Source of the DNA: Quercus robur
Lineage: Eukaryota; Streptophyta; Magnoliopsida; Fagales; Fagaceae
Length of the DNA stretch: 64,000 nucleotides
Reading direction: 5' to 3'
NCBI RefSeq assembly: GCF_932294415.1
Contig: NC_065539.1
Coordinates: 35,256,501-35,320,500 of the forward strand
Position numbers and translations under genes: made by a program. Positions within the stretch are counted from its first letter, which is position 1, and every line of letters starts with the position of its first letter. The notes under the pieces were generated by a model, which had not been told where the DNA came from, did not search any database, and saw nothing but the letters and a program-made list of their open reading frames with translations. This document shows, piece after piece, positions 1 through 10,848 of the stretch.

Positions 1-1158
1 TAAAGTTTGATTGCTTATTATTTATATATGGTATTTTTTATGAATATTATATCATTGTTAAGCAACACATACTCTAGGAAATATCATAATTTATTTTGAA
101 AAGCTGTTTATTTTGGACATAAATTGTTAAAAAATAGGTTTAAGCATTCATAATTTATGCTAATTTGATACTTCGGCTTCACTATTTTCACACTTGTGAA
201 TGTTTCTCACACATGTCTACAATTTTAAATCTATATTTTTAACTCTACAGATTATCTTGGCATGTACTTTGCTATTTGATATCTAAAAATCTTTACTCAT
301 TACAGAATGCTCAACCACATGCATTTATCTTTCAATTAATTTGCATGCAGCTATGTAAATGTATCAATTGTTTCCTTAAAACTCACAATAAACAATTAAA
401 CCAATATTGTCTTAATTTTACTATTTTTTTTACCCAAAAAAAAAATTTAAAAAAATTGTTCGGGTTTGGGTCGGGTTGACCCGCAAAAAACACAGGTCGG
501 GTCACGAGTCAACTCGTTTTTGCTTTAGGTAAAAAACAAATCGGGTTCGGGCCGGGTCGGGTTAGAAAATTCTGACTCGTTTTGCCATGTCTAATTATTT
601 CCAAGGTTGTTTGGCAAATATCTCGCACTCCAACTGTGTTGCAGTACTACAACCTCTTCTCTTCTCTTGATATTGGCTTTGGTCCCAATATGATTGAACA
701 ATCCAACCACTTTGCATGGGATCCTACAACTATACCATAGCTAGCTATGGATAAGCTTTTGGCTCATAGATGATAGACCCATTGACATTTGCTTTCTATT
801 TTGACCCCATCTTGAAACAATGGGAAACCTTACCTAATCATTTTTACTATTTATAACGTTGTGACTGTGTTGGGGGAAAAATCCTAAATCTCCTCAATGT
901 ATATGTGTGAATTAAAATATATAACTACCAAGCAATAGCAATATTATGGAAACAAAAATTTCAGCAAACACCACAAAATACGGTAAGAACACCTAATCTT
1001 ACGTGAAAAACCCTCCGGTGTAGAAGGAAAAACCACGGGGCAACTCTAAAAAAATGTCCACAATGAAATAGAGATTACAACTATCAAGTTTATGCCAAAC
1101 TTAAGTCTACAATAAATTGGATATACAACAAATAAATCTCAAGGAGTAAATACAATCT
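1..1158. other. AT-rich intergenic sequence with repeat fragments
   Basis: I see no gene here. Around 455-590 is a GC-rich patch with repeated CGGGTCGGGTT-type words, like the arms of the hAT-type element at 1546-2744, probably a fragment of that family. From about 865 to 1130 the sequence resembles decayed Copia LTR DNA. It is interrupted at 1159 by another LTR. The short open frames here have no recognisable domain. Confidence 0.5.
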
Positions 1159-1545
1159 TGTTAGGTTCTAAAAGTTTAGAACAATTGGCAAACCGTGAGC
1201 ACAAACTTGTCTAAATATAGATTTTAGGAGTTAATAGGTATGATTAGACAATGTTCAAGATGCTGCAAGTCAAAATACAAGAATAAGGAAGCTGCAAGTT
1301 CAAGAATTCGAAACATGCCAGGTTCGACCGATCGAGTGAACAAGTTCGACCAATCGAAAGACGGGTTCTGCATAATTTAACTAAAGCCCATCAGCCTATT
1401 AAGCCCATTAAGTGATTAGGGTTTTAGATCTATTTCACATAGTATTTAAAAAATAAAAAATTAAAAAATTAAAAAAAAAAACCCCTAAGGCACGTTTTGT
1501 TATGACTTTGGAGGTGCTCTTGTGAAATCTAAAAGGTGTTGTGCC

Positions 1546-2744
1546 TAGGATTGACAACGGGTCGGGTTCGGACTGGGTTTTTTGATACCCGAACTCGACC
1601 CGCAGGTCCTTATCCATTACCCGAACCTGGCCCATTTAATAAACGAGTTTTTTTCAAAACTCCAAACTTGCCCCGTCGGGCCTTGCGGGCCCCGTCCAAC
1701 AGTTTCTGAGCCTAATCAAAAGTTGTGGCCCAATACGACCCAATCATTAAAAAAAATAAAATATAAAAAAATAAAAAATCAATTTTACATCCAAAAATCA
1801 CAACCACAGATTTAGAAACACAAATCACAAACCCAAACATAAACACAAATCAGTTTTTTTTTTTTTTTTTTTTTTTTTGATCTTCTTTGTTAATATAGAC
1901 TCTTCACTCATATAAAAAAAAATAAAAAAATAAAAACACAAACACAAACATAAATAGAAACACAAATCATTTTTTTTTTTTTTTTTTTTTTTTGCTCTTC
2001 TTTGTTAATACAGATTTTTCACTCATCAAAAAAAAAAAAAAAAACACAAATCATAAACAAAAAATACAATTCCATCCTCCGATCATCTGATCTCTCTCCG
2101 ATCTAATAATCCTATGCTCCAATCTAATTCCCATGCTCTGATCTAACAATCCCATGCTCCTCTGTGTCAAACTTCAACCACCACAAGATCCGTGCTCAAA
2201 ACAACAACCACCACGTGATGAGAGTGAAGGGTGGGTTGGTGAGTGAATGAGAGTGACGTGACTAGATGAGGGGCGGTTGAGAAAAAACGAGAGCGAGAGT
2301 GAGAGAGGTAAGGGGCGGCGAGGTGGAGTGACGTTGTGAGGGGAGCATGAGGCGAAACGAGGTTATGGGGTTGTGAAGTTGAGTGAGGCCGTGATGGTGA
2401 GGGGAGCGTTTGAGGACGAGGAAGGGTGGCCGGCAGTGAGAGCTTGAGAGAGAGAAAGAGGGGGCGGTTGAGAGGTGAGGGTTAGGTTGTTTAGAAAAAT
2501 GAAATCTGAAAGAAAAAGAGAGTATTTATACTACTAGGGTTTTGAACTTTTTTTAATATTATGTGTATACGGGTCGGGTTCGGGCCAAGTATGCATAAAA
2601 CCCGAACCCGACCTAGACCCGCTTTGGGTTTTTTTTTTAAAAAACCCATACCCAACCCTATAATTTATTGGGCCGGGTAAAATCCGACCCAATTAGGTTA
2701 GGCTGGGCCGGGTATCCGCGGGTCAGATATAAATTGCCACCCTA
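1546..2744. mobile_element. hAT-type non-autonomous element (MITE-like), 1.2 kb
   Basis: The element starts TAGGATTGACAA and ends TTGCCACCCTA, a degenerate form of the TAGGGNTGGCAA inverted terminus common in plant hAT elements. It is flanked by a perfect 8-bp target duplication GTTGTGCC at 1538-1545 and 2745-2752, the duplication size expected for hAT. Both ends carry GC-rich inverted arms built from CGGGTCGGGTT-like words. The middle is AT- and GA-rich with no transposase frame, so it was mobilised in trans. It lies inside a Copia LTR and is younger than that LTR. Confidence 0.85.
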
Positions 2745-2815
2745 GTTGTGCCTTCTCCTTTCAAAGTAACTATTGAAAATCATTCTCATACCATTAGAAC
2801 CAGTAGATCTAAAGT

Positions 2816-3468
2816 TAGGGATCGCAATTTTTCCCCGCCCCGCTTAACCCACCCCTCCCCGCTTCGCCGTGTGCAGGTTTTCCTTGCCCCGCAAAGGTGG
2901 TAGGGCGGGGATGAAGCAAGATTTTAGCCCCGCACCACGAGGTGAGGCGGAGATGGATTTAAACTTTTTAGACCCACCCTGCCTCGCCCCGCGTTGCTAA
3001 GGGCTATAGTTGTAAATTTTTATACCCTAAAACCTTACTATTTAAACAAACATATTAATATTAGTTTATTTTATTCTACCTAATGTGGTTCTCTGCCTTT
3101 ATTTTGTTATGTGTTATACTATGAGATTTTTTTTAATGATTATCTTGTTAAACACTTAGATATATTATTCAATTTTTTTCCTAAAACTTGATTTGATTTG
3201 ATAGGATAAATTTAGTTGTAATTTCAAGTATATTTTTATTAATGAAATAGGTTTCATTAAAAAAATTGTACTAGTTATAGGGAAAATTAACAAAAAGTAG
3301 AGTTTTACGGGGTGGGGCGGGGCTTCATGGGGCTCCAAGGGGCGGGGATGGGGTGAGAAAGTTTTTCCCGTCGTGCAAGGCGGGGCGGGGATGGGGCAAT
3401 ATAAAACCATGCGGGGCGGGGACGAAGACTCCATCCTTCGGCCCTGCCTAGCCCTATTGCCATCCCTA
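2816..3468. mobile_element. hAT-type MITE with GC-rich arms
   Basis: The termini are TAGGGATCGCAA and TTGCCATCCCTA, matching the plant hAT terminal pattern with one mismatch. Inside each end lie long GC-rich arms with repeated GGGGCGGGG-like words in inverted orientation (about 2830-3000 and 3305-3450), separated by AT-rich DNA. No transposase is present. The flanks (AGATCTAA on the left, AGATCAAC on the right) look like a decayed 8-bp duplication but do not match exactly. It is the second insertion in the same Copia LTR. Confidence 0.72.
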
Positions 3469-3895
3469 AGATCAACAACTACTGGTGACTGAAACCTTTG
3501 AGTGGGATTTCAAAGTCACAAACGAGGAGTATGCGTTTAGCAAATCCAAGATATAAGAGCCTGTAGAGTCAGAGCTGCACATGGTCGTGTTAGTAAGTTC
3601 TAAATGAGGTAGCTTTAGATTTAGGGTTTAAATCTATTGTAATCTTCCATTCTATCATAGTGGATTTGTTTACTTTAAGGATAGCTAGATTAAATCCTTT
3701 CTAGGTTTTTACTTTGAAACGATTGATTCATTGGTTTTCTTGGGTCATCATATTACTGTCTTTTTTACTTTTTTGCACTAAGTAATATGTTTGCATGTAT
3801 TTAACCTAGATCTCATAATTAACCTAAGTAAATACTTGGCTAATTCATTAGGTTAAACTAATATGTTTTTCAAGGGGTCTAAACAAACAAACAAA

Positions 3896-3907
3896 TGGTA
3901 TTAGAGT
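3896..3907 (+). other. Primer-binding site (initiator tRNA-Met type)
   Basis: TGGTATTAGAGT matches the usual plant Copia primer-binding site TGGTATCAGAGC at 10 of 12 bases and sits directly after the LTR. It fixes the element as plus-strand and marks the start of the internal region. Confidence 0.7.
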
Positions 3908-3962
3908 GGGTTCACTCTGATTGGATTAACGTCTTGAGTGAGATCCTCGATCCCTATTGTCA

Positions 3963-4930
3963 TGGATAATTTTTAGTGTCTTACTGCTTTTAGCTGTGAT
4001 GATTTGAATAAAAAGGACACTAATATTTCTGTTGATCTTATTGATGCTTGTGAAACTCTCTGTAAGGAATTATTTAAATTTATGAAAATTGCAAAGAAAT
4101 TCAAGAAAGTTTTAAAATTGGCTGATTAATCTTGAAAAAGAGGAATTGATTGTGAGATTAGATGAATCTAATAAAAAGAATGAATTTTTGAGAAATCAAT
4201 TTTCCTCTTAAGATGAAAAGTTTGGAACAAAAGTTAGCTGAGTCTAAAGCTAAACTTGAAAATTTATCTAATACCAAACTTGCCGTTGATAACAAATCTG
4301 ATTTTATTTCTCTTAAGCCTAAAGATGAAAAAGTTTATATTCCTTCTTTTAAGAGAAATCATAAAGAAAATGCTTATTTTGCTAGGTTAGACAAAGGTAA
4401 GTGTTATGATGTAGACACTGAAATTTCTAAACTTGTGTCTAAATCTACTATTAAAGTGCATAAGAAATCTGTTTTTGTGCCTACTTGTCACCTTTGTGAT
4501 GTTGCTGGTCACATTAGACCAAATTGTTCCTTGTTGAGGCAAAAATCATGTTGAGGCAAAAATCAAAATCTGAGACTAGATCTGCTGTTAGGAATACTAA
4601 TATTCCTAAATTTGTTCATGTTTGTCACTTTTGTGGTGTTCTTGGTCACATTTATCCTAATTGTCATAAATTGAAATTTAAGCATTTTATGTTTCAATCT
4701 AGGATATGTGATGATATTTCTCCTACCATAAGTCCTGATAAATTGTTTCATATACTTTTTTAAAATTTAAGCTTGTTGGCTTGCAAAAGGAAATTGCAGG
4801 ATTTCAGTCTCTCTTAGAAGAATTTGTGTAATCCCTCAAATACACTTTACTTTTCATAGATTTTCATCTACAAAGCCAAAGACCCATGCTATGTGGGTGA
4901 GAAAAGATGCACACAAGTGAATGTTGTTTA
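3963..4930 (+). pseudogene. Degenerate Copia gag with two CCHC zinc knuckles
   Basis: This is the remnant of the structural (gag) protein of the Copia element whose LTR ends at about 3885. The first ATG region (3963) hits a stop after a few codons and further stops follow. Two open pieces remain, from 4213 to 4554 and onward to about 4763. Each contains a zinc knuckle of the form C-x2-C-x4-H-x4-C, at 4486-4527 and 4623-4664; such knuckles bind the element's RNA. The two are in different frames because of a 17-bp tandem duplication (4534-4548 and 4551-4565). Without those 17 bases the knuckles would lie exactly 40 codons apart in one frame. After 4760 there are further gag-like words, for example a WVRKD-coding stretch near 4890. 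No protease, integrase or reverse transcriptase follows. Confidence 0.75.
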
Positions 4931-7281
4931 CATGTCCTTGATTTAATTCTTTCAATTATTTGTGGACATGTTTTCTTTCAGTTTTTCGTTGTTTTGTTTT
5001 AGTTTTTATTTTTTTATTTTTTTATTTTATTAAAAAAATCCAAAAACAATGAAAATTTTCAAAAAGACAAAAATATTTTATTTTGAGTCTTGTTTTATTT
5101 TTTCTTGAGAATTACATGAATGATGATATCTCTCTCTTGATTTAGAACATGCTTGATATTGTGGAGAAACAAAGAAAGTGTGTGTTGTATAACTGAGTTT
5201 ATAAGCTATTTCTGTTTGTTTGTTTGTTTTTTTTTTTTTTTTTGTGTGAGTATGTATTAATTTGTACATGTACTTATGGGTTAATTAAGAAAGTGATATT
5301 TCTTGTTTGTGTACCCTCTATAGCTTAATTGAGCACTGTCATGCATTGTTGTTGTATTTTGTTCATTTAGCATAATATATGTTTTTTGTTTTTGGTTATA
5401 AATATTTGTAAATCAAAAAATATTTTTTTGTATTGCACACCACTAAGTGTGTAATTAAGGTTGGCCAATGAAATTTGCATTTCATGACTGTGTACCTTAT
5501 TTAGCTTTGATGAGTCTATTTTTTACACTTTGCTAGTTTGTGCTATCTAGTGCTTAATTGTGTGAGTTGTTATATAGTCTTTGAACAAACGATCTTGATT
5601 TTGATGTCATATATTTTGAAAATCCAAGTTTCTCATTACATTGCTATTATGTATATAATTTTGAAAATCACTATTTGGATGTTACATATACAATATCAAT
5701 TCACAATTATTATTTGTGAAATTCTATTAAATACAATACAAAATAAAATAATAAATTGGTCAAATAATATCTCCTAAATTGAATGGGGATAGGTGCATGC
5801 GATCGTTCAACTCAATTACTATTTGTTACGTTTAATATCTTCGTATACAAAATATCTGAATAAAAACAGTATAATAAATATGTTCATTAGTTCAAAGAAA
5901 AAAATAACAACAAAAATCCAAACAATTTAATTTGTATGGAAAGCTAACAAAAACAAAGTCTAATTTTGATTTTAATTGAATTTTCTCTAAACTTTAGTTT
6001 TTATATATATATATATATATATATATAACATAGTAATTCAACATACATAGTTATGGTATATTACATAAATGACTTATAAATTTAAATTGTTTTTTTTTTT
6101 TTTTGAGGAATTTAAATTGTTTTTAGTTATATGATTAGGTTTTTTATGATTTCTTTATATTGGACTCCTCATTTTCTACACTAAATTAACTCATTGGGCA
6201 AAAAAATTAAAAAACTTAGATTAGATGGAACACGTGGCATAAAATTAAACTCTAATTGAAATCCAATTTTTACACTGAATTAATTCACTTGGCACAAAAA
6301 TTTAAAATTTAAATTAGATAGGACACATGCACAAAATTAGACTCTAATTGAATTTCAATTTGAAATCTAATTAGTTTTTTTCTCAATTTTGCCTATTATA
6401 TATATATATATATAAATTTTTTTTTTGAATGATAGTATTTTAATATATTTAAATTATTAATGATATGACAATATATAACTGCTCATTAAGAAATGTTTAT
6501 TAGAATTTCAAGAATTCTATTCAAATTATCATAAGAAGTCGGGACTACCTCAAGCCACCAATATCGTGAGTTTGTAGTAATTTCCCAGACATCATACGCT
6601 TGAATTATAGAAATAGAGTACAATTTTTTTGTGTATTATAGAATTGTTTGATAGATAACTAAAATAGGTTCTCTGTATAAAAGAATTTTTAGCACATTAG
6701 GTCATTTAATTAAATTCAAACATATGATTTTATTAACCAATGAAATACAAACACTGTTTTATATTTCAAGAATAATTAAATTCATTGTAACTATGTATTT
6801 AAAATTAATGGTGGAATTTTATATATTACAGCTAAGGTACTATAGTTTGTACCTAATTAGTTATACCCTAAAAAAATTAAATGGCATCAGATAATGCGAG
6901 AACTCCTTAAAAATCGATTTGCTTTTTGAGTTTGCTTTGTCTAATTATAAAATCTTTGCAGTAAAAATTAAAAAAGAAAATTTTGTTGGTATATCATATA
7001 TGTAGACAAGTAGCCAACTAGCCATTTGCTAATAGAAGCATCAGATAGATTTTCATGCATTATAAGTGTAACCTATATATGATGGTTCGTCTCCGTTTGG
7101 TTCAGTACAGAAAATAAAGTTTTTCATTATTTTGTGCAGTGGAAGTGAGGGAAGATAGAAAACGGGATAGGTGGGGAGTTTTCCACTCGACCCACCAAAA
7201 ACTATTCTCCGAAATTAGAAGAAAAATGTGGAGATAAATTAGTTCTTAAATTGAATTTACTATTTTACCCCTCTTAATAAT
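4931..7281. other. AT-rich non-coding sequence
   Basis: I see no gene. Two stretches around 5300-5340 and 5480-5550 share a phrase of the type TGTGTACC...TAGCTTTGATGAG and look like further decayed Copia internal DNA. A (TA)n microsatellite lies at about 6003-6027 and another at about 6398-6413. Two similar stretches at 6160-6260 and 6265-6370 (each with AAATTAACTCATTGG or a close variant and a CTCTAATTGAA word) look like an old tandem duplication of about 100 bp. Confidence 0.45.
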
Positions 7282-8221
7282 TGTTAGGATCATTTTTTAT
7301 TGTAATTGGCTAATTCTTTAACAAAATGCACTTTACTTATAATTGGATAGATCTAAGATGAGTTTAGTACTTCAAGAAACATGTTATTCAAGTCAAGTAT
7401 TAAAGACATGAAGATTGGTCCAAGAAACAAGTGAAGAAAAGTTGTTTATTAAGTCTTAACAAATAGCTTAATAGATACCTACTATCGATACTTAATGTGA
7501 AACTCGATAGATAGCTCGACAGCAGCTCGATCTATTAAGAATTACGATTTCAGAATTTTCATATCTGAAATTCGGCTCAGTCTTGTATATTTGTTTAGGG
7601 TTTCTTTTCTCACAATTTTAGGCAAATATAAAGCTTATTTTAAAGGCTGTCATACACGGATACAGAAACCAAAAGACTTATTTTTTCTGTGTGAAGCTAT
7701 TGCGTTTATACGCTATGGGATTTTGTAACCGAGTGCTTCTAGATCTTCATTATTGATGAAGTGAAAAGCTTTGCAGTCAACAACATTTGTTCAAGTTGCT
7801 GAAATTAGTCACGTACTTAAGATCCGTATAAAGGGTTAGTCACAAATTGGAGGTTTGTGCATCAAAGGGAAAGAAGGCTACTACAAGATCAAGTCTAATT
7901 GGGGATTGGAGTAAAGATTCAACTGTAGGTTGGTATTTCGAGATAGACCAGGGTAGTTGGTAAGATTCCTTATACTTGTAATCGCTTGATTGTTGATTAG
8001 TGGATTCTTAGGAGTGGTGACCTCAAAATCATCCGGTGGGGTTTTTGTCTTGCGAGGTTTTCCCCATTTGTCAACAAATCACCATGTCTAATTTATTTTC
8101 CATTGCACTTAGTATTTTTTGTGATTTGTTGGTGCCTTCATGATTTACATTTAATTGAACATAATTAATCAATTTGAATAATTAAATTAATTAACTAAAG
8201 TCAAGTTATCTTAACCCAACA
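7282..8221. mobile_element. Solo LTR, Copia-like (940 bp)
   Basis: It begins TGTTAGGATC and ends CTTAACCCAACA, the TG...CA ends of an LTR. The flanks are ATAAT (7277-7281) and ATAAC (8222-8226), a 5-bp target duplication with one mismatch. There is no adjoining primer-binding site, gag or second LTR, so this is best read as a solo LTR left after recombination. Orientation is probably plus from the TGTTAGG start, but the class is inferred only from terminal style. Confidence 0.65.
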
Positions 8222-8259
8222 ATAACAATTTTTCTATTGTCTCTTAATGTAATAACTAA

Positions 8260-8673
8260 TAGGGATGGCTAAAATTCCTTGGCCCACCCTAAAGAGGTGA
8301 CAGGGTGGGAACGGCTTTTGCTTGTCCCATCTTATCTAACCCCACCCTGCCGCTTCCCAAATGTGTGTATATATATAGATATTTTATTTAATATATATTT
8401 AAATTATTTTTATTCATAATTTAATCATTATACATATCTTAGTTATAATTAATTTTTTATACATATTTCATTATCATTTCTAAAAATATTGTCTCACATT
8501 GTCTCTTGTTACTCTTACAGTTGCCATTTTCCTTTATATTTCATATTTATCCTATCAATTTCATTAGTACTTATAAAACATCCCTAATCCACCTCAAACC
8601 CACCCTAAGAAGGAAATAGGATGGGGACGAAGCACCCATTATCCCGCGTCATTCCCCGCCCATTGAATCCCTA
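8260..8673. mobile_element. hAT-type MITE, 414 bp, perfect target duplication
   Basis: The termini TAGGGATGGCTA and TTGAATCCCTA are related to the other hAT-type elements in this window. A perfect 8-bp duplication ATAACTAA flanks it at 8252-8259 and 8674-8681. Inner arms carry inverted CCCACCCT/AGGGTGGG words around an AT-rich core. It has no coding capacity. Confidence 0.85.
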
Positions 8674-8681
8674 ATAACTAA

Positions 8682-9033
8682 GTATAAAAGTATGTTTAAT
8701 TAAAAAATGTGAAGCTTTAATGCTTCATTGTATTGCGATCAATCACTAATAATTGAATGTATGTTATTTGAGAATAATAATAAGAAGAATAATCTATATT
8801 ATTGTTATATATATTTCGGCATCACCAAATGTGATCCAAACAATAATAAGCATATTAAACAGACTTGGTAATTGCCAGTGCAACTATAAAATATTTTAAA
8901 TTACTGATACAGAAATACATGAAGCTAATAATTAGTAATATATCCCATTCTTATTTTGTTTCACTCTTGACAAAAAAAGAAAAAAAGAAAAAAAAATCTC
9001 ATTCTTAGTATGAGACTCCATGCAATGTGAGGT
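8682..9033. other. 3' flank of the glycine-rich protein gene
   Basis: AT-rich sequence directly downstream of the minus-strand gene at 9034. It should hold the 3' UTR and polyadenylation site. I cannot place these with certainty. Confidence 0.4.
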
Positions 9034-10086
9034 TTAGTGGTGTCCAATCCCACCACCGCCTCCTCCACCAAAGCCGCCACCACCACCAAATCCACCACCT
9101 CCACCTGCTCCTCCACCAAATCCACCGCCTCCACCTGCTCCTCCACCAACTCCTCCACCAAATCCACTACCCCCACCTGCTCCTCCACCGATACCACCAC
9201 CAGATCCACCTCCAATGCCCCCACCAAATCCTCCCCCTTTACCAATCCCTCCTCCAATGCCGCCGCCTTTTCCAAAACCACCCCCACCACCAACTCCACC
9301 ACCTTTGCCGAATCCTCCTCCAGCACCACCACCATGACCGCCACCAATTCCACCACCAGCTCCTCCTCCAATACCTCCGCCATGACCACCACCAATTCCA
9401 CCACCTTTTCCAAATCCACCACCAGCTCCTCCTCCAACACCTCCACCATGACCACCACCAATTCCACCACCATGACCGCCACCAATTCCACCACCTTTTC
9501 CAAATCCACCACCAGCTCCTCCTCCAACACCTCCACCATGACCACCACCAATTCCACCACCATGACCGCCACCAATTCCACCACCTTTTCCAAATCCACC
9601 ACCAGCTCCTCCTCCAATACCACCACCCTTGCCAATGCCTCCACCTTTACCAAATCCACCACCCTTACCAAAGCCACCACCAGCACCCCCTCCAACTCCA
9701 CCGCCCTTGCCAAAGCCACCACCGGCACCACCTCCTACACCGCCACCGTTACCTATCCCACCACCAATGCCACCCCCCTTGCCGAAGCCACCACCCTTGC
9801 CAAAGCCACCACCAGCACCACCTCCTACTCCACCACCCTTACCAATTCCACCACCAATGCCGCCACCCTTACCGAAACCACCACCAGCACCACCTCCAAA
9901 CCCACCGCCAGCACCACCTCCACCTCCAAATCCACCTCCCCCACCAAACCCACCTCCCTTCTGAATGGTTAGAAACTTTTCCTCCTCGTTCTTCACACTC
10001 ACCACGTTCCTTGCAACCACACTCACTACAAAAACATGAAGACAAAGTAAAGATAGCAAAGCAACTCTCCTAGTGCCGCTTGCCAT
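9034..10086 (-). CDS. Secreted glycine-rich protein (structural cell-wall type), 350 aa
   Basis: Single open frame from a true ATG at 10084-10086 to TAA at 9034-9036. Residues 1-26 form a signal peptide: a short basic start, a hydrophobic core (LLSLLCLHVFVVSVV), and a likely cleavage after VVA. Residues of about 27-43 are a charged linker. The rest is almost entirely glycine in GGGFGKGGGIGGG-like and GGGHGGG words, with regular Lys, Phe, Ile, Val and His and no cysteine. This is the classic class of plant glycine-rich proteins with a signal peptide and GGX repeats, exported to the cell wall. The middle contains three copies of a 30-residue unit encoded by near-identical 90-bp DNA repeats (about 9401-9670). 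The protein ends GGGIGHH. A TATA-like TATTATAAAAA lies about 62 bases before the ATG. Partner and exact function cannot be told from sequence, and length probably varies between alleles. Confidence 0.93.
   Translation of the reverse strand: MASGTRRVALLSLLCLHVFVVSVVARNVVSVKNEEEKFLTIQKGGGFGGGGGFGGGGGAGGGFGGGAGGGFGKGGGIGGGIGKGGGVGGGAGGGFGKGGGFGKGGGIGGGIGNGGGVGGGAGGGFGKGGGVGGGAGGGFGKGGGFGKGGGIGKGGGIGGGAGGGFGKGGGIGGGHGGGIGGGHGGGVGGGAGGGFGKGGGIGGGHGGGIGGGHGGGVGGGAGGGFGKGGGIGGGHGGGIGGGAGGGIGGGHGGGAGGGFGKGGGVGGGGGFGKGGGIGGGIGKGGGFGGGIGGGSGGGIGGGAGGGSGFGGGVGGGAGGGGGFGGGAGGGGGFGGGGGFGGGGGGGIGHH
9401..9670 (-). repeat. 90-bp coding tandem repeat in the glycine-rich gene
   Basis: The string CCACCTTTTC recurs at 9401, 9491 and 9581 with nearly identical DNA between. 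This gives 90-bp units that encode 30 residues. Since 90 is a multiple of three, gain or loss of units keeps the frame. Confidence 0.85.
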
Positions 10087-10146
10087 TTTGGTGGTATCTT
10101 AAGGAGTGTGAGCTTGTTGTTGATGGAAGCTTTACAGGCGCGAGGG

Positions 10147-10157
10147 TTTTTATAATA
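10147..10157 (-). promoter_or_regulatory. TATA box of the glycine-rich protein gene
   Basis: On the minus strand this reads TATTATAAAAA about 62 bases upstream of the ATG. It is placed for a short 5' UTR of roughly 30 bases. It is the only good TATA-like sequence close to the start. Confidence 0.6.
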
Positions 10158-10693
10158 GAGGCGTAGTGCATAACTAGTCTGCGTTTGCATTCAATGGGTC
10201 TCAACTACCAACCGTTTGTCACATTAATGGATGATGCACGTACCATCACGCTCTTGGTGCATCTGTCTTTTATGACTGAACTATTGGGCACTGCTATTCA
10301 CATAAAGAAAACCCTACCATGCAAATCGGTAAAAGACACGCAACTCTGACATGCACCCATTTGCCACCCATATGGGCATGGCTACTTGGCTAGGCTAGGA
10401 CTGACTTCATAATAGTAGGCTATTCCAACTTTGTAGTACGTGAATTTGGATCTGAAAATATGGACATTCAGAAAATAAAAGGGAAAGAAAGAAAAAAAAG
10501 AAGAAGGAAGTGTTAAGTACGCAAGTGGTTGAACATATCCAAACCTTTTCCTCAGCGAATTTCTCTCCCTATATTAGTAAAAGTAAAATTGGGATTGCCT
10601 TATAATTGTATTCATCAGGGTGTCCTAAAATTATTAACCAATTAGTTTAGAGACAAATTAATTTTCATAATTCTTGAGGTAATTTATAGTAAT

Positions 10694-10848
10694 TTTTTTT
10701 TATACAAAATAGAAATTCTACTCTAATATAATCTAATTGTATATGTGTGTGAAGCTCATTTCTAGAGATTTGAATCTCAGCTTTTGCGTCTCACACTCCA
10801 CACCCCTTGTGAAGTGACCACTGTACGCGATGGTAATTAAAATTAGTA
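10694..10848 (-). mobile_element. tRNA-derived SINE copy
   Basis: It shares the layout of the copies at 24558 and 55017. On the minus strand there is a head with a GTGACCACTGTACGCGATGG-related segment, a CACACTCCACA block, a box-B-like GATTTGAATCTC, then TGTGTGTGAAGCTC and an AT-rich tail (ATACAAAA). Ends are approximate because no clean target duplication is visible. Confidence 0.6.

Larger units (their letters stand above)
1159..3885 (+). mobile_element. Copia-type 5' LTR split by two nested hAT-like insertions
   Basis: The LTR begins TGTTAGGTTCTAAA and ends near GGTCTAAACA just before a tRNA-Met-type primer-binding site at 3896. It shares ordered segments with the solo LTR at 17746-18558: the starts, the GCAAACCG word, CTGCAAGTCAAAAT, AAAGCCCAT and the TTGTGCC region. 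Its apparent length of 2.7 kb comes from two insertions, 1546-2744 and 2816-3468. Without them the LTR is about 0.87 kb, close to the 0.81 kb of the other copy. The exact 3' end is ambiguous because it runs into an AAACAAACAAACAAA tract. Confidence 0.72.

Noticed and set aside
1582..1815. Open frames around 1435-1815
   Set aside because: They cross the end of a hAT-type insertion and an LTR; no protein signal.
8961..10073. Long open frames overlapping the glycine-rich gene (His/Pro-rich, Thr/Ser-rich and Pro-rich on plus; Val-rich on minus)
   Set aside because: They are shadows of the GGN-rich coding sequence read in other frames. None has a promoter or domain, and the 350-aa frame has a signal peptide.
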